Shown: positions 1 to 8,962, counted from the stretch's first letter. The stretch: 64,000 bases of DNA from Dehalococcoidia bacterium (GCA_026003895.1 BPIC01000004.1:310001-374000); one strand, 5' to 3'. Notes: generated by a model not told the origin, from the sequence alone. A program made the numbers and translations.

Positions 1-427
1 TTGGGTCGTCTTCGGGACGCCAGTCCGGCCAGTGCAGGCTGGCGCCTTTCACCTGCACGCCGACGACTCGGCGCGGCCACTCCATTCGCCTCAGAGCCAC
101 GCACACCATGAACTACTCGACGACGCGGGGCAGCACATCGAGCTCCAATGGGGAAGCGTTCCTCTCGTCGCCATCACGAGCGCCGGCGACTTCATTCAGG
201 CGCTGATCATCGTCCCGGCCGCGCTCGCCGTTGCGATCGCTGTCATGCCGGTCATCACGCCATCGACCTGGGCGGTGGGTCGCGCCGACCCGCCGCGGCC
301 CCATCCGCCACGAGTCGCTTCCCTTCGTTGACCGAGCGCTCCGGCGCTCCGCAGCCCCATCGGATTGTCGGTCATCGTCGTCACCGCCCGGCCTTTGCCG
401 TGGTGAGATAGGAAGGGAATCTCCCAA
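1..427. other. No gene recognised at the left edge
   Basis: Short open frames occur on both strands, but none has a recognisable family, a good ribosome-binding site and coding-like composition together. The last ~25 bases hold a purine-rich AGGAAGGGAA stretch that serves as leader for the gene starting at 428. The 5' part may be the remains or the flank of a gene outside the window. Confidence 0.4.
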
Positions 428-1123
428 ATGATCCGTGTTCGTCGCGTTGCCGCTCTTGCCTTGGCGTTCGTCAGCCTTCCGCTCTTGCTGCTCTCGTGGA
501 CCGGTGTCGCCTCCGCGCACGAGCGCCGAAACGTCGGCCCCTACACGTTCGTCGTGGGCTTCATCGTCGAGCCCGCGTTTACCGACGAGCCGAACGGAGT
601 CGATCTGCGTATCACCAACACTGCAACCGGTGAGCCCGTGCTCGGCGCCGAGCAGACCCTCCGCGTCACGGTGATGCAGGGCAACGACCAGAAGGAAATG
701 CCGCTGCGCACCCGCTTCGGCCAGCCCGGCGCCTACACGGCGGACCTGATCCCCACTCGTGCCGGCCAGTATCGCTTCCGCTTCACCGGCACGATTGATG
801 GCACGCCCGTCAACGAACTGTTCGAGTCCGGCCCCGGCCGCTTCAACGATGTGCAGGAAGCGAGCGCCCTGATGTTCCCTGCGCCGTCGGCCGCCGCGAA
901 CCCCGCCGCCAGCGACGCCTCTGCCCAGATCACCCAGCTCGCTCGCCAGATCTCGGTGCTCGAGCGCAGCCAAGCCGAAGCGCAGAACGCCGCCAACACG
1001 GCGCGGCTGTTTGGCATTGGCGGCGTGATCGTCGGCCTGCTCGGACTTGGCGTCGGCATCTGGGCGTTGCGCGGCAGCCGGGGCGCCTCCGTCGCCGCCC
1101 GACCCGCAAATCAGCAAGCCTAG
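428..1123 (+). CDS. Secreted, C-terminally membrane-anchored protein of unknown function
   Basis: 231 aa. A signal peptide (about residues 1-30, ending in ASA before HERRNVGPY) leads to a beta-rich domain (about 35-140) like small FixH/YtkA/CopC-type envelope domains. Then come an Ala-rich linker, a short predicted coiled coil (about 165-190) and one membrane helix (about 197-215, IGGVIVGLLGLGVGIWAL) with a short tail, so most of the protein lies outside the cell. The first mature residues contain His, a possible metal ligand. A strong terminator follows, then the CopC-CopD fusion gene, so a role in copper or redox handling at the membrane is possible. That is inference from the neighbour; no family is firmly recognised. 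Confidence 0.75.
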   Translation: MIRVRRVAALALAFVSLPLLLLSWTGVASAHERRNVGPYTFVVGFIVEPAFTDEPNGVDLRITNTATGEPVLGAEQTLRVTVMQGNDQKEMPLRTRFGQPGAYTADLIPTRAGQYRFRFTGTIDGTPVNELFESGPGRFNDVQEASALMFPAPSAAANPAASDASAQITQLARQISVLERSQAEAQNAANTARLFGIGGVIVGLLGLGVGIWALRGSRGASVAARPANQQA

Positions 1124-1131
1124 ACCGTCGC

Positions 1132-1165
1132 GGCTCCTCGCTCTCCGTTGGGTGAGCGAGGAGCC
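1132..1165 (+). terminator. Intrinsic-terminator-like hairpin after the secreted protein
   Basis: A perfect 12-bp stem (GGCTCCTCGCTC / GAGCGAGGAGCC) with a 10-base loop starts 8 bases after the stop codon at 1123 and is followed by CTTCGTTCT. It separates the 428 gene from the CopC-CopD gene. Confidence 0.7.
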
Positions 1166-1242
1166 CTTCGTTCTGTCGCGTTTCCCTGCTTCCGTCCGTC
1201 CTTCCGCGCCCGACCGTCAGCGTTCGGGACAGGAGAGCCTCG

Positions 1243-3498
1243 ATGATGCGCCGATTGCTCGCCCTTCTCGCCGCGTGCGGCCTGCTGCTCAGCATCGTTG
1301 CCGGCGCTCGCGCCCATGCCTACCTCGATCGTTCCGACCCGGCTGAAGGCGCCTACCTCGCCACTGCGCCGCGGGAGGTCCGTCTCTGGTTCACCGAGCG
1401 TCTCGAACCCAGCTTCAGCCGCGCCCGCGTGGTGGACAAGGACAATACCGTCGTTTCTTCCGGTCCGGCGGTTGTCTCCTCGGTCGATCCGAAGCTGCTC
1501 ACTATCCCGCTTGGCCCGCTGCCGAACGGCGTCTATACGGTGATCTGGGAGAATGTCTCGGCTGACGATGGCCACCCGGCGCGCGGCGCGTTTGCTTTCG
1601 CTGTCGGCGACCCCACGGGAAGCGCCCCCCTCACCCTCGCCGCCGCGGCGTTCGGTCGCGAGGGCGGGATTGACTGGCTCGGGTTTGCTGCCCGCTGGCT
1701 CAACCTCCTTTCCGGAACGGCGCTCCTCGGCGGCATCGTCTTCCTCGCGCTCATCGTTGCACCGGTGCTCCGTCGGGAGGGCCTCGTCGCCGCTGCCGAG
1801 CGGACGGCCCGGCGACGGTATCACCGCCTGCTCGTCCTTGCTACCAGCGGGCTTTGGCTGGGCTGGCCGCTCCTCTTGGTTGCCCAACTGATGAACGCGA
1901 GCGATGCTGGCTTCCCCGGCGTGCTCGCGCCGCAGATTGTCGGCGCGTTTCTCAGCACGCGATATGGGCAGGTGCTGCTGGCGCGTGCGGCGTTATTGGG
2001 CATCGTCGCACTCGCGGTGCTGGTGATCGTACGGCGCGAACGCGGCGATTCGCCGCCGGCGCGGCTGGCATCGCTCGGCGCTGGGCTGGCCACCGCCGGG
2101 GTGCTGGCAACGACGAGTATCGTCTCGCACGCGGCCGGCGTCGGCGAGTGGGCGTGGGTCGCGGTGCTCGCCGACTGGTTCCACCAGCTGGGCACGGCGT
2201 TTTGGATCGGCGGGGTGATCCTGTTCGCGCTCGCCATCGGCCCGTTCTTCGCGGCAGTGCCCGCCGGCGAACGGAGGATGGTGCTTGGTCGCGTGATTCC
2301 ACGCTTCAGTGTGCTCGCGATGGCGAGCGTGGCCGTGCTGTCGCTCACAGGGCTCTACGCCGCGTGGCTCCATTTTCCGACTCTGGATAGCATCGTCGCG
2401 ACGGCCTACGGCCAGGCATTGATCGTGAAGAGCGTGCTCTTTTTCGGGGCGTTGGCAATTGGGGCGCTCAACCTGCTCGTCGTTACGCCGGGATTGCGCG
2501 CCGCGCCCGCGAAGGCGTTGGCAGTCGCCGGCGCCTTCGCTCGCCAGATCCGCGTCGAGGCCGTGATCGGCGTTCTGATCGTTGGCGCGGCCGCACTGAT
2601 GGTTATGCTGCCGCCGGCCTCGGTGGCAGCGGGACGGCCGTTCGAGGACACCATCACCGCCGGCGATCTCCGCGTGACCCTCCAGGTGACGCCTAACGAA
2701 GTTGGACCCAACCGGTATTTCGTGCGGGTGACCGATCGCGCCGCACGGCCGGCGCAATTGGAACAGATCGTGCTCCGCTTCCAGATGCTCGATCATGAGA
2801 TGGGCCAGCAAGAACTCCGGCTCACACCGACGGGCGATGGCGGCTGGTCTGGCCAAGGCTCGCAACTGAGCATGGTTGGCGATTGGGGGGTGCGGGCGCT
2901 CGTCCGGCCGGTCGGCGCTCAGGACACGGAAGCGCGATTCTCGCTGCGGGTTGGCGGCGGACCGGAGCAGGCCCGCGGGCCGCTGCCAACGCCCGAATCG
3001 TTCGGGCTGCGGAACGAAGCGCTGATCCCGTTTGGGATGGTTGTGATCGGCCTTGCTCTCGCGGGGACACTCATTGTGACGGGCCGCTGGCGCGGCATCG
3101 GTCGCCTCGCCTTCGTTGGCGGCACGGCGGCGGCGCTGCTTGGGCTTTATGTCCTCGTCTTCCAGCCACCTCGGCTGGAAACAGCCAATCTGCCGGTTAA
3201 CCCGATCCCGCGAACGGCGGACTCGATCGCCCGCGGCGGGCAGTACTATCAGGAGAGCTGCGTCGGTTGTCATGGCCAGAGCGGCAAAGGGGATGGTTTT
3301 CTGGCGCGCGGCCTTGCCCGCAAGCCAGCGGACCTGAGCCAGCACGTCGATTATCACCCCGACGGTCAGCTCTACCTCTGGATCGCGAACGGGATCCCGG
3401 GTACTCCGATGCTCGCTTGGGGCAATCAGTATACGCCCGAGGAGATCTGGGACCTTGTCAACTATCTCAAGGCAACGTTTACGACCGTGCCGAGTTAA
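1243..3498 (+). CDS. CopC-CopD-cytochrome c fusion protein (copper/redox membrane protein)
   Basis: 751 aa. Order of parts: a signal peptide (1-24); a CopC-like copper-binding domain starting right after cleavage with AHAYLDRSDPAEGA and ending near DDGHPARGAFAFAV (about 25-125), where the N-terminal and late His are the usual copper ligands; a CopD-type block of about eight membrane helices (about 150-470); an extracytoplasmic beta domain (about 490-585); two further helices (about 595-655); and a C-terminal class I cytochrome c domain with a CVGCH haem motif (residues 673-677) and a likely axial Met in GIPGTPMLAWG. CopC/CopD families handle copper uptake across the inner membrane; the haem domain suggests electron transfer linked to it. 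AGGAG lies 7 bases before the chosen ATG; an ATG one codon later is possible. Confidence 0.9.
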   Translation: MMRRLLALLAACGLLLSIVAGARAHAYLDRSDPAEGAYLATAPREVRLWFTERLEPSFSRARVVDKDNTVVSSGPAVVSSVDPKLLTIPLGPLPNGVYTVIWENVSADDGHPARGAFAFAVGDPTGSAPLTLAAAAFGREGGIDWLGFAARWLNLLSGTALLGGIVFLALIVAPVLRREGLVAAAERTARRRYHRLLVLATSGLWLGWPLLLVAQLMNASDAGFPGVLAPQIVGAFLSTRYGQVLLARAALLGIVALAVLVIVRRERGDSPPARLASLGAGLATAGVLATTSIVSHAAGVGEWAWVAVLADWFHQLGTAFWIGGVILFALAIGPFFAAVPAGERRMVLGRVIPRFSVLAMASVAVLSLTGLYAAWLHFPTLDSIVATAYGQALIVKSVLFFGALAIGALNLLVVTPGLRAAPAKALAVAGAFARQIRVEAVIGVLIVGAAALMVMLPPASVAAGRPFEDTITAGDLRVTLQVTPNEVGPNRYFVRVTDRAARPAQLEQIVLRFQMLDHEMGQQELRLTPTGDGGWSGQGSQLSMVGDWGVRALVRPVGAQDTEARFSLRVGGGPEQARGPLPTPESFGLRNEALIPFGMVVIGLALAGTLIVTGRWRGIGRLAFVGGTAAALLGLYVLVFQPPRLETANLPVNPIPRTADSIARGGQYYQESCVGCHGQSGKGDGFLARGLARKPADLSQHVDYHPDGQLYLWIANGIPGTPMLAWGNQYTPEEIWDLVNYLKATFTTVPS

Positions 3499-3507
3499 CG
3501 GGACGCC

Positions 3508-4458
3508 CTAGTCGCCGACCAGTTCCACCAACTCGCCGAGGGCGCCGCGGACGATCATGCCTGCGCCCCGCTCACGTTCTGGGAGCGGCAGCGCACCCTC
3601 GCCGATCCACGCGATCCGATAGTCCTCGCACAGGGCGCGGCACTCCGCGAGGTCTGCCACACGCACGGTGAACATCGCTAACCCGGTGCGATTGAGGCTG
3701 GTTGGGTACATCCGGCCGTGCGCGACGTCGAACTCCTCAACCTCGATCCCGGTTGCGCCACCGGGCGGCCCGAGCAGGAGCATGTCGAGCGTGGTGCCGT
3801 GAGGGGCGCCGATGATCTGGTTCACCGTCTCTTGCTGGATCGGCAAATCAACGGTTGGCTCGAGGCCAAGCAGCAGTTCATAAAAGCGGAGCACGGGCCG
3901 ACGGTCGAGGTTCGGCAGGACGACGTTGAACACGCCACTGTGCGAGCCGGCGAGTGTTGGACGCTCGCGGGTGCCACCGGTCGCCTTGGTCACGAACAAT
4001 TGCTCGCCGGCCGGGCCGAAGGCGGCGTAGCTCGTGACGTCGATCGTTCCAAATGGGCCAGCGTTGACGAAGCGATACGGAAGCGGCGGCGAGAGCGTCG
4101 TCGCGCCGGCGGCTTGGACCTGACGATACGACTCGAGCGGATCACGGGCGTAGAGCTCGAGAACAGCAAGTCCCGGGTCCCACGGGCGGGTATCGGGACG
4201 CGGCCGATTCGGCGGAGCACCTGCTGCTCCTTCCATCAGCCGAATCGCCCCCTCGCTCGCGCCGGGCGCGTTCATCAACGCCCAGCGCCGGCCGGCAAGC
4301 GACTGCCCCTCGAAGACGGTCGAGGCGTCAAGCGTCCCCTGACCCAGCAGAACGTAACCGAGACCATCCTGATAGAAGCGAATCGCCGCCTCAAGGTCGG
4401 GCGTCACGACGGTCACGGCTTGGATGCGACCGACGACCCGCGCGGAAGGTGTAGTCAT
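3508..4458 (-). CDS. Two-domain VOC (glyoxalase/extradiol-dioxygenase fold) protein
   Basis: 316 aa with two VOC modules (about 8-140 and 160-310). The first begins RIQAVTVVTPDLEAAIRFYQ, the second around HSGVFNVVLPNLDRRPVLRF, both typical VOC starts. The metal-binding His/Glu set of true extradiol dioxygenases is not obviously complete, so the reaction cannot be named. It is last in a minus-strand run with a methyltransferase, an acyl-CoA dehydrogenase and a flavin reductase, which suggests a shared catabolic route. AGGAG lies 9 bases before the ATG. It ends 9 bases from the convergent CopC-CopD gene. Confidence 0.85.
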   Translation of the reverse strand: MTTPSARVVGRIQAVTVVTPDLEAAIRFYQDGLGYVLLGQGTLDASTVFEGQSLAGRRWALMNAPGASEGAIRLMEGAAGAPPNRPRPDTRPWDPGLAVLELYARDPLESYRQVQAAGATTLSPPLPYRFVNAGPFGTIDVTSYAAFGPAGEQLFVTKATGGTRERPTLAGSHSGVFNVVLPNLDRRPVLRFYELLLGLEPTVDLPIQQETVNQIIGAPHGTTLDMLLLGPPGGATGIEVEEFDVAHGRMYPTSLNRTGLAMFTVRVADLAECRALCEDYRIAWIGEGALPLPERERGAGMIVRGALGELVELVGD

Positions 4459-4497
4459 GGCGCTCTTCTCCTGCGCGAGGCGTCGGCGGCGCCCCGT

Positions 4498-5436
4498 CTA
4501 GGATGCAGCGGGCTTGCGGGCGCGGACGATCATCGCCTGACCGGCGCGCACAAGCCGCTCGACGTTTTCGAGGCCAAGCTCGACGAGGTACTGCTCCAAT
4601 TTCAAATCGAGGTACTGGAGCATGAACGGCTCGGAGTCCCGCTTCACCGCCAACTCGCGCCGAACGAAATCCCCCGGCGTCTCGGCTGGGGGCCAATCGA
4701 ACCACGTCAAGGTCGCGCCCGGTTTGGCCACTCGGATCATTTCCTGGCAGATCGCACGGCCGTGATAGGTCGGCACTTCGTGCAGGACATAGCCCTCGTT
4801 GACGATATCGAAGCTGGCGTCGGCGAACTGACGCATATCACCGCCGTCGACATGGTAGAAGGCAACGTTCTTCAGCCCCCGTCGTTCGGCCTCGCGGCGT
4901 GCCCAGCGAATGCAGGAGGGCGAGAGGTCAATGCCGATCACCTCCGCCTCCGGCCAGAGTTCCGCCATCACAAAGGTGATCGGCCCGACACCGCAGCCGA
5001 TATCGAGCACCCGCCCCCGCTGGAAGCCGGGGTAGGCGCGCTCCAGCCAGAACCGGGTCGTCTCGGGCTTCCCGAAGTAGAAGGGCGACTTCGCGTTGAA
5101 GTCGGCGACGAAGGGACCGAAGGCCGGGTCGAGCGCTCCCGGCTTCGGATAGGTATGGACCGGTTTCATAAAGTAGTACGCGGGATATTTCGCTGGCTCG
5201 GTTGCGCCCGGCGGCATCAGGTCGGTGGCGTCGAACGGACCTTCCATCTTCTCACCGAGTGACCAGACGATGCGCTTGCGCAGCTTGGCGAGTCCAGGAA
5301 AGTACTTCGAGATCCAGATCCCGAGCGTCATGTTCGGCCGATACTCGGGCGCTCCTTGGGGGGTGCTGCCGACTTGCTCGAAGGCGCTGGCACGCGCCGA
5401 TCGGCGGCTGGCGACATCGGACGGGACAGTCGTCAT
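4498..5436 (-). CDS. Class I SAM-dependent methyltransferase
   Basis: 312 aa from the ATG at 5436; the open frame runs further upstream, but that part is antisense to the acyl-CoA dehydrogenase end. The core (about 130-260) carries the SAM motif VLDIGCGVGPI, an acidic end of beta-2 (VIGIDLSPS) and the GGDMRQFADASFDIVNEGYV stretch typical of UbiE-like enzymes. The N-terminal 120 residues are an accessory helical domain. The substrate is unknown. The gene lies 19 bases from the upstream acyl-CoA dehydrogenase, so the two are probably co-transcribed. Confidence 0.85.
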   Translation of the reverse strand: MTTVPSDVASRRSARASAFEQVGSTPQGAPEYRPNMTLGIWISKYFPGLAKLRKRIVWSLGEKMEGPFDATDLMPPGATEPAKYPAYYFMKPVHTYPKPGALDPAFGPFVADFNAKSPFYFGKPETTRFWLERAYPGFQRGRVLDIGCGVGPITFVMAELWPEAEVIGIDLSPSCIRWARREAERRGLKNVAFYHVDGGDMRQFADASFDIVNEGYVLHEVPTYHGRAICQEMIRVAKPGATLTWFDWPPAETPGDFVRRELAVKRDSEPFMLQYLDLKLEQYLVELGLENVERLVRAGQAMIVRARKPAAS

Positions 5437-5455
5437 GGTTTCCCTCGATCGACGG

Positions 5456-6637
5456 TCAGCGGGGCATGCCGAGCCCGCGCTGCGCAATGATGTTCTTTTG
5501 AATCTCAATCGTACCGGCGGCGTGGCGGCCTGCCAAGCGCCACCAGCTCTGCACGCCGTCGCCATCCTCGACCGCGTACGGTGTGTCCTGAAAGAGCTGG
5601 CCATACATGCCGTAGACCAGCGCTTTGGTCTCGGACGTTCGCCCGGTCGCGAGCCGGCTGTGCAGCGAGAGTTCGGACGCTTCCGAATTTGCCACGCGGC
5701 CGTGGCCCTGAATGTCCAAGACGCGCATCGCCAACGCGCGAGTGATCCGGGAATCGCGGTAGGCGATGAGCAGCCCTTTGCGGATCTCCGGATCGGCGGA
5801 CAGCCGCTGCCCGTTGCGCTCGGTTGTTCGGGCATAGGCGATCAGCCGTTTGATGTCCTCTTCGTTGCGGGTTACCGCGCCGATGCCGGCTCGTTCGAAG
5901 TCGAGCGTGATCGCCGCGTGATACCACCCGCGGTTCTCTTCTCCAATGAGGTTGGCGCGCGGGATGCGGACGTTTTCGAGGTAAATGAGGCCGTGACGGC
6001 CACCGTCGATCAAGGAAAGCGGGTGGATCTCGACACCGGGGCTTTTCATGTCGAGCATGAAGAGCGACAGCCCGCGGTGCTTCGGCGCTTCCGGGTCGGT
6101 GCGGGCGAGCAGGTACCCGTAGTTCGCGTGAAACGCCCACGTGATGAACACCTTGGTACCGTTCACCACGTACTCGTCGCCGTCGCGGATTGCGGTGGTT
6201 CGCAGCGAGGCGAGGTCGGAGCCCGCCTCCGGTTCGGTGAACATCTGGCAGAAGTTGATCTCGCCGCTGGCAATCTTCGGCAAGATTTCCTTCTTCTGCT
6301 GCTCCGAGCCATAGTGCATGAGCGCGGGAGCGACCATGTTCAGCCCGACGGAGCCGACGATGTAGGTGCTCGCGCCGGCGCGCGCCATCTCCTCGGCGAA
6401 GACGGCTTGCTCGAAGACTGGTCGACCCTGGCCGCCATACTCTTTCGGCCAGTGCAGCGTCAGATAGCCGCGCTCGCGCAGCGCATCGACGAAGCGCTGC
6501 GTCGCCGGGCCGTGGCCGTCACGGTCGACCATCATCGTCCGCTGCTCTTCCAGATACTCGGGTGTCACCGCCTCGCGCAGAAAGGCCCGGATCTCTTCTC
6601 GGAAAGCCTCGGTCTCGGGCGGATAGTTGAAGTCCAT
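5456..6637 (-). CDS. Acyl-CoA dehydrogenase family flavoprotein
   Basis: 393 aa, full length for the family. The N-terminal helical domain begins MDFNYPPETEAFREEIRAFL; the middle beta domain has the FCQMFTEPEAGSDLASLRT flavin-binding segment; the C-terminal helical domain ends with GTIEIQKNIIAQRGLGMPR, the usual ACAD signature. Such enzymes dehydrogenate acyl-CoA thioesters at C2-C3 and pass electrons to ETF. A flavin reductase gene sits directly upstream, which leaves open an ACAD-fold, reduced-flavin monooxygenase instead; the sequence alone does not decide. Confidence 0.88.
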   Translation of the reverse strand: MDFNYPPETEAFREEIRAFLREAVTPEYLEEQRTMMVDRDGHGPATQRFVDALRERGYLTLHWPKEYGGQGRPVFEQAVFAEEMARAGASTYIVGSVGLNMVAPALMHYGSEQQKKEILPKIASGEINFCQMFTEPEAGSDLASLRTTAIRDGDEYVVNGTKVFITWAFHANYGYLLARTDPEAPKHRGLSLFMLDMKSPGVEIHPLSLIDGGRHGLIYLENVRIPRANLIGEENRGWYHAAITLDFERAGIGAVTRNEEDIKRLIAYARTTERNGQRLSADPEIRKGLLIAYRDSRITRALAMRVLDIQGHGRVANSEASELSLHSRLATGRTSETKALVYGMYGQLFQDTPYAVEDGDGVQSWWRLAGRHAAGTIEIQKNIIAQRGLGMPR

Positions 6638-6675
6638 CGGCGCTCACCTCGCCAGACGATTGTAGATCGCGTCGC

Positions 6676-7161
6676 CTAGCCGCCGTACTTCACGCCGACC
6701 TCTTCGAGGGTCAATACCTTCGCCTCGCGCTTCAGACCAGCGTTCGTCACCTCGAAGACCACGCAGCTATGGTCTCCGATGGCCACCTCGCCAACGACCC
6801 GTCCCTCGACCCACGCGGGGGCGGCGCTGATGATCGGCGCCCCCGTTTCCGCGGTCTCGAACGGGTGACCGTTGATCGTGCCGCCGTCGACCTTGGATGG
6901 TTTGAAGAAGGCGAATGCCACGTCGCGCTGCCCCGACTCGAGGAAGGACAGGGCACAGGTCCCGCTCGCCTTGAGCGCCGCGTAGAGATTGCTGTCCTGT
7001 TTCACGCCCACAGCGACCAGCGGCGGTTTGAACGAGGTTTGGGTGACCCAGTTGACCGTGCCGGCGTGGAGCTCGTCGCCGTTGCGTGCGCCGAGAACAT
7101 ACAATCCGTAAGGAATCATGAGGAGCGCCGCCTTCTTGGCGGCTTCTGCCTGCTCGTTCAC
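6676..7161 (-). CDS. Flavin reductase-like protein (split-barrel FMN-binding)
   Basis: 161 aa from a GTG at 7161, chosen because GGGAGGG lies 4 bases before it; the longer open frame upstream has no family similarity. The protein starts with a short helix, then MIPYGLYVLGARNGDELHAG and NWVTQTSFKPPLVAVGV, the FMN-binding strand and loop of the flavin reductase-like family, and continues through SFLESGQRDVAFAFFK. The family reduces FMN/FAD with NAD(P)H or binds flavin. It is the first gene of the minus-strand run that ends at 3508, so it may supply reduced flavin to the downstream ACAD-fold enzyme. Confidence 0.85.
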   Translation of the reverse strand: MNEQAEAAKKAALLMIPYGLYVLGARNGDELHAGTVNWVTQTSFKPPLVAVGVKQDSNLYAALKASGTCALSFLESGQRDVAFAFFKPSKVDGGTINGHPFETAETGAPIISAAPAWVEGRVVGEVAIGDHSCVVFEVTNAGLKREAKVLTLEEVGVKYGG

Positions 7162-7651
7162 CGCACCCTCCCAGCGTACGATTGATGGCCAGTATATGCC
7201 ACCGTGGTGCGTGACACTGAGGACCAGCGACCTCCACAACCGCCGCCGGGCATTCCCACGCGCTGGCAGAGCGCGATTCGATCCTCTCGACGATGGTGCG
7301 CGATGACACGCGCGGCAGGCACTCGGCTCGGCTGAGTGAGAGGAGCGCCCATGGCTTGAGGCGCTGACGGGGAGCAGCATCTTCGAGGCGTTCCCGCCCG
7401 CCGGCGCCGTTCCCGCGTGCGTATGCTGGGCGCTCTGCCGGCGAGCCATGCCATACGGGCTTCCCGTGGAGAGTATCGGTGCGACCTTGCGGGGCAGGAC
7501 GCTCCAGCGCTTGGCAACGAACGCAGGCTCGCAGCGCGACGCGCCGGCCGAATTCGGCGCCACGTCTGGCCGTTCTCACGGCTTGAGCCGGAGCAAGCCT
7601 GAACCCGCTGGCGCAGGCATGTGCCGCACCCGGCGACGGTACGGCCAACCA

Positions 7652-7680
7652 TTGACGTGACGATCGCACTGCGTTATCCT
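7652..7680 (+). promoter_or_regulatory. Sigma-70-type promoter of the sulfur operon
   Basis: TTGACG (7652-7657) and TATCCT (7675-7680) are 17 bases apart, close to the housekeeping consensus, and lie 47 bases before the YeeE/YedE start codon. Confidence 0.6.
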
Positions 7681-7694
7681 GCAGACGAAGTTTC

Positions 7695-7711
7695 TTGATA
7701 AGCTTAGTCAA
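7695..7711. promoter_or_regulatory. Dyad between promoter and sulfur permease start
   Basis: TTGATAAGCTTAGTCAA is built around a perfect TAAGCTTA core with TTGA/TCAA flanks offset by one base. Its place between the -10 box and the AGGAG at 7717-7721 suits a repressor operator. No regulator gene is adjacent, so its owner is unknown. Confidence 0.35.
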
Positions 7712-7726
7712 CTATTAGGAGCCAGT

Positions 7727-8962
7727 ATGGTGAGCGTTGCCGCGACGCCGGCAACCGCGCGGCCGCGCCTCGGGGGAGTGGTGTCTCTCCTCGTGGCGGT
7801 ACTCGCGGTGCTGGCGTTTGCGCTCTTCTGGGCAGTCGATCCCGATCTCGGCGTGTTCTGGGGCATCGGCATCGCCTTCGGCATCATCCTGCAGCGGAGC
7901 CGCCTCTGCTTCGCCGGCGCGTTTCGGGATCTCTTCCTCACGCACGACGGCCGGATCATGCGTGGCCTGCTGGTCGCGATGATGGGATCCACGGTTGGCT
8001 TCTGGCTCCTGATGACGCGTCTCGTGCCCGACCCATCCTTTGGCACGCTGCCGCCCGGCGCCCATGTCACACCGGTCGGGCTGCATCTCGTCGTGGGCGG
8101 CCTGCTGTTCGGTGTTGGGATGGTGATCGCCGGCGGCTGTGTCTCGGGCACCCTCTTCCGCGTGGGTGAGGGGTATGTCGCTTCGATGGTTGCGCTCGTT
8201 GGCATTCTCGGCGGCCTGTCGCTCGCGGCTCACACCTGGAACTGGTGGTGGACACACCACATTGCGGCGATGCCCCTAGTTTGGCTGCCCGGATTGATCG
8301 GCCATTGGTGGGCGCTGGTACTGACCATCGTCGGCCTTGCTGCTGTGTATCTGGTCGTCGTCTGGTGGGAGCTGCGCGACGGCCCGCCGATGCCCGCGCC
8401 GGCGGAAAAGTCCGAGCCGATGGCCTTCAGTGTCCGCGACCACCTCGGCGCCCTCTATCGGCGGATCGTCGTGCGCGGCTGGCCGGTTTGGGCGGGCGCG
8501 TTCGCGCTGGCCGTGCTGAATGTCTTCGCCTTCATCTATGACCATCCCCTTGGCGTCACCGGTGAACTGTCGGCGTGGGCGGAGCGGCTGACTGGGCTCG
8601 TCGGCCTCAGTGCGGGGCCGCTGCTCGGAGTTGATCTCTTCGCCGGCTGCAACTTGGCCGTCGGCGATGGCGGTTGGCTCACCTCTGCCTTCACGCTTGA
8701 TGCCGGATTGGTCGCCGGCGCCTTTCTTGCGGCGCTTGCCTCATCCGAGTTCAAGGTCCGAACGCCGCGGCGCCCGTCGCGCTATCTCCAGGCAGTCGGC
8801 GGCGGCGCCCTGATGGGCTATGGCGCGGGCCTTGCGATCGGCTGCACCGTCGGGGCGTTCTTCTCGGCAATCCCGTCGCTGGCCGTCAACGGCTGGGTGT
8901 TTGGGGCATCGCTCGCCGGAGGTGCGTTCCTCGGGACCCTAGTGATTCGGCGCTTGCCGTAA
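7727..8962 (+). CDS. YeeE/YedE (TsuA-like) sulfur-compound permease
   Basis: 411 aa with about ten hydrophobic segments in two pseudo-repeats. Conserved Cys sites of the family are visible in order: SRLCFAGAFRD, IAGGCVSGTLFRVGEG, LFAGCNLAVGDGG and AIGCTVGAFFSA. TsuA-type members move thiosulfate inward by relaying it along such Cys residues. A TusA-like sulfur carrier follows 10 bases later and a rhodanese after that, which fits import and hand-over of sulfane sulfur. AGGAG lies 5 bases before the ATG. Confidence 0.92.
   Translation: MVSVAATPATARPRLGGVVSLLVAVLAVLAFALFWAVDPDLGVFWGIGIAFGIILQRSRLCFAGAFRDLFLTHDGRIMRGLLVAMMGSTVGFWLLMTRLVPDPSFGTLPPGAHVTPVGLHLVVGGLLFGVGMVIAGGCVSGTLFRVGEGYVASMVALVGILGGLSLAAHTWNWWWTHHIAAMPLVWLPGLIGHWWALVLTIVGLAAVYLVVVWWELRDGPPMPAPAEKSEPMAFSVRDHLGALYRRIVVRGWPVWAGAFALAVLNVFAFIYDHPLGVTGELSAWAERLTGLVGLSAGPLLGVDLFAGCNLAVGDGGWLTSAFTLDAGLVAGAFLAALASSEFKVRTPRRPSRYLQAVGGGALMGYGAGLAIGCTVGAFFSAIPSLAVNGWVFGASLAGGAFLGTLVIRRLP

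Larger units (their letters stand above)
7162..7726. other. Divergent intergenic region
   Basis: About 565 bases between the flavin reductase and the sulfur operon. A minus-strand TATACT at 7191-7196 is a possible -10 box for the flavin reductase run. A better plus-strand promoter and a dyad are listed separately. The middle (7250-7640) contains no recognised gene on either strand. Confidence 0.5.

Noticed and set aside
32-331. 99-aa plus-strand open frame at the left edge
   Set aside because: No Shine-Dalgarno and no family; composition shifts along its length. Overlapping frames look equally plausible.
113-1117. 334-aa open frame on the minus strand
   Set aside because: It is antisense to the secreted protein at 428-1123, Arg/Asp-rich without any family, and exists because of high GC.
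1993-3357. 454-aa minus-strand open frame
   Set aside because: Antisense shadow of the CopC-CopD-cytochrome c gene; low-complexity Arg/His/Ala sequence.
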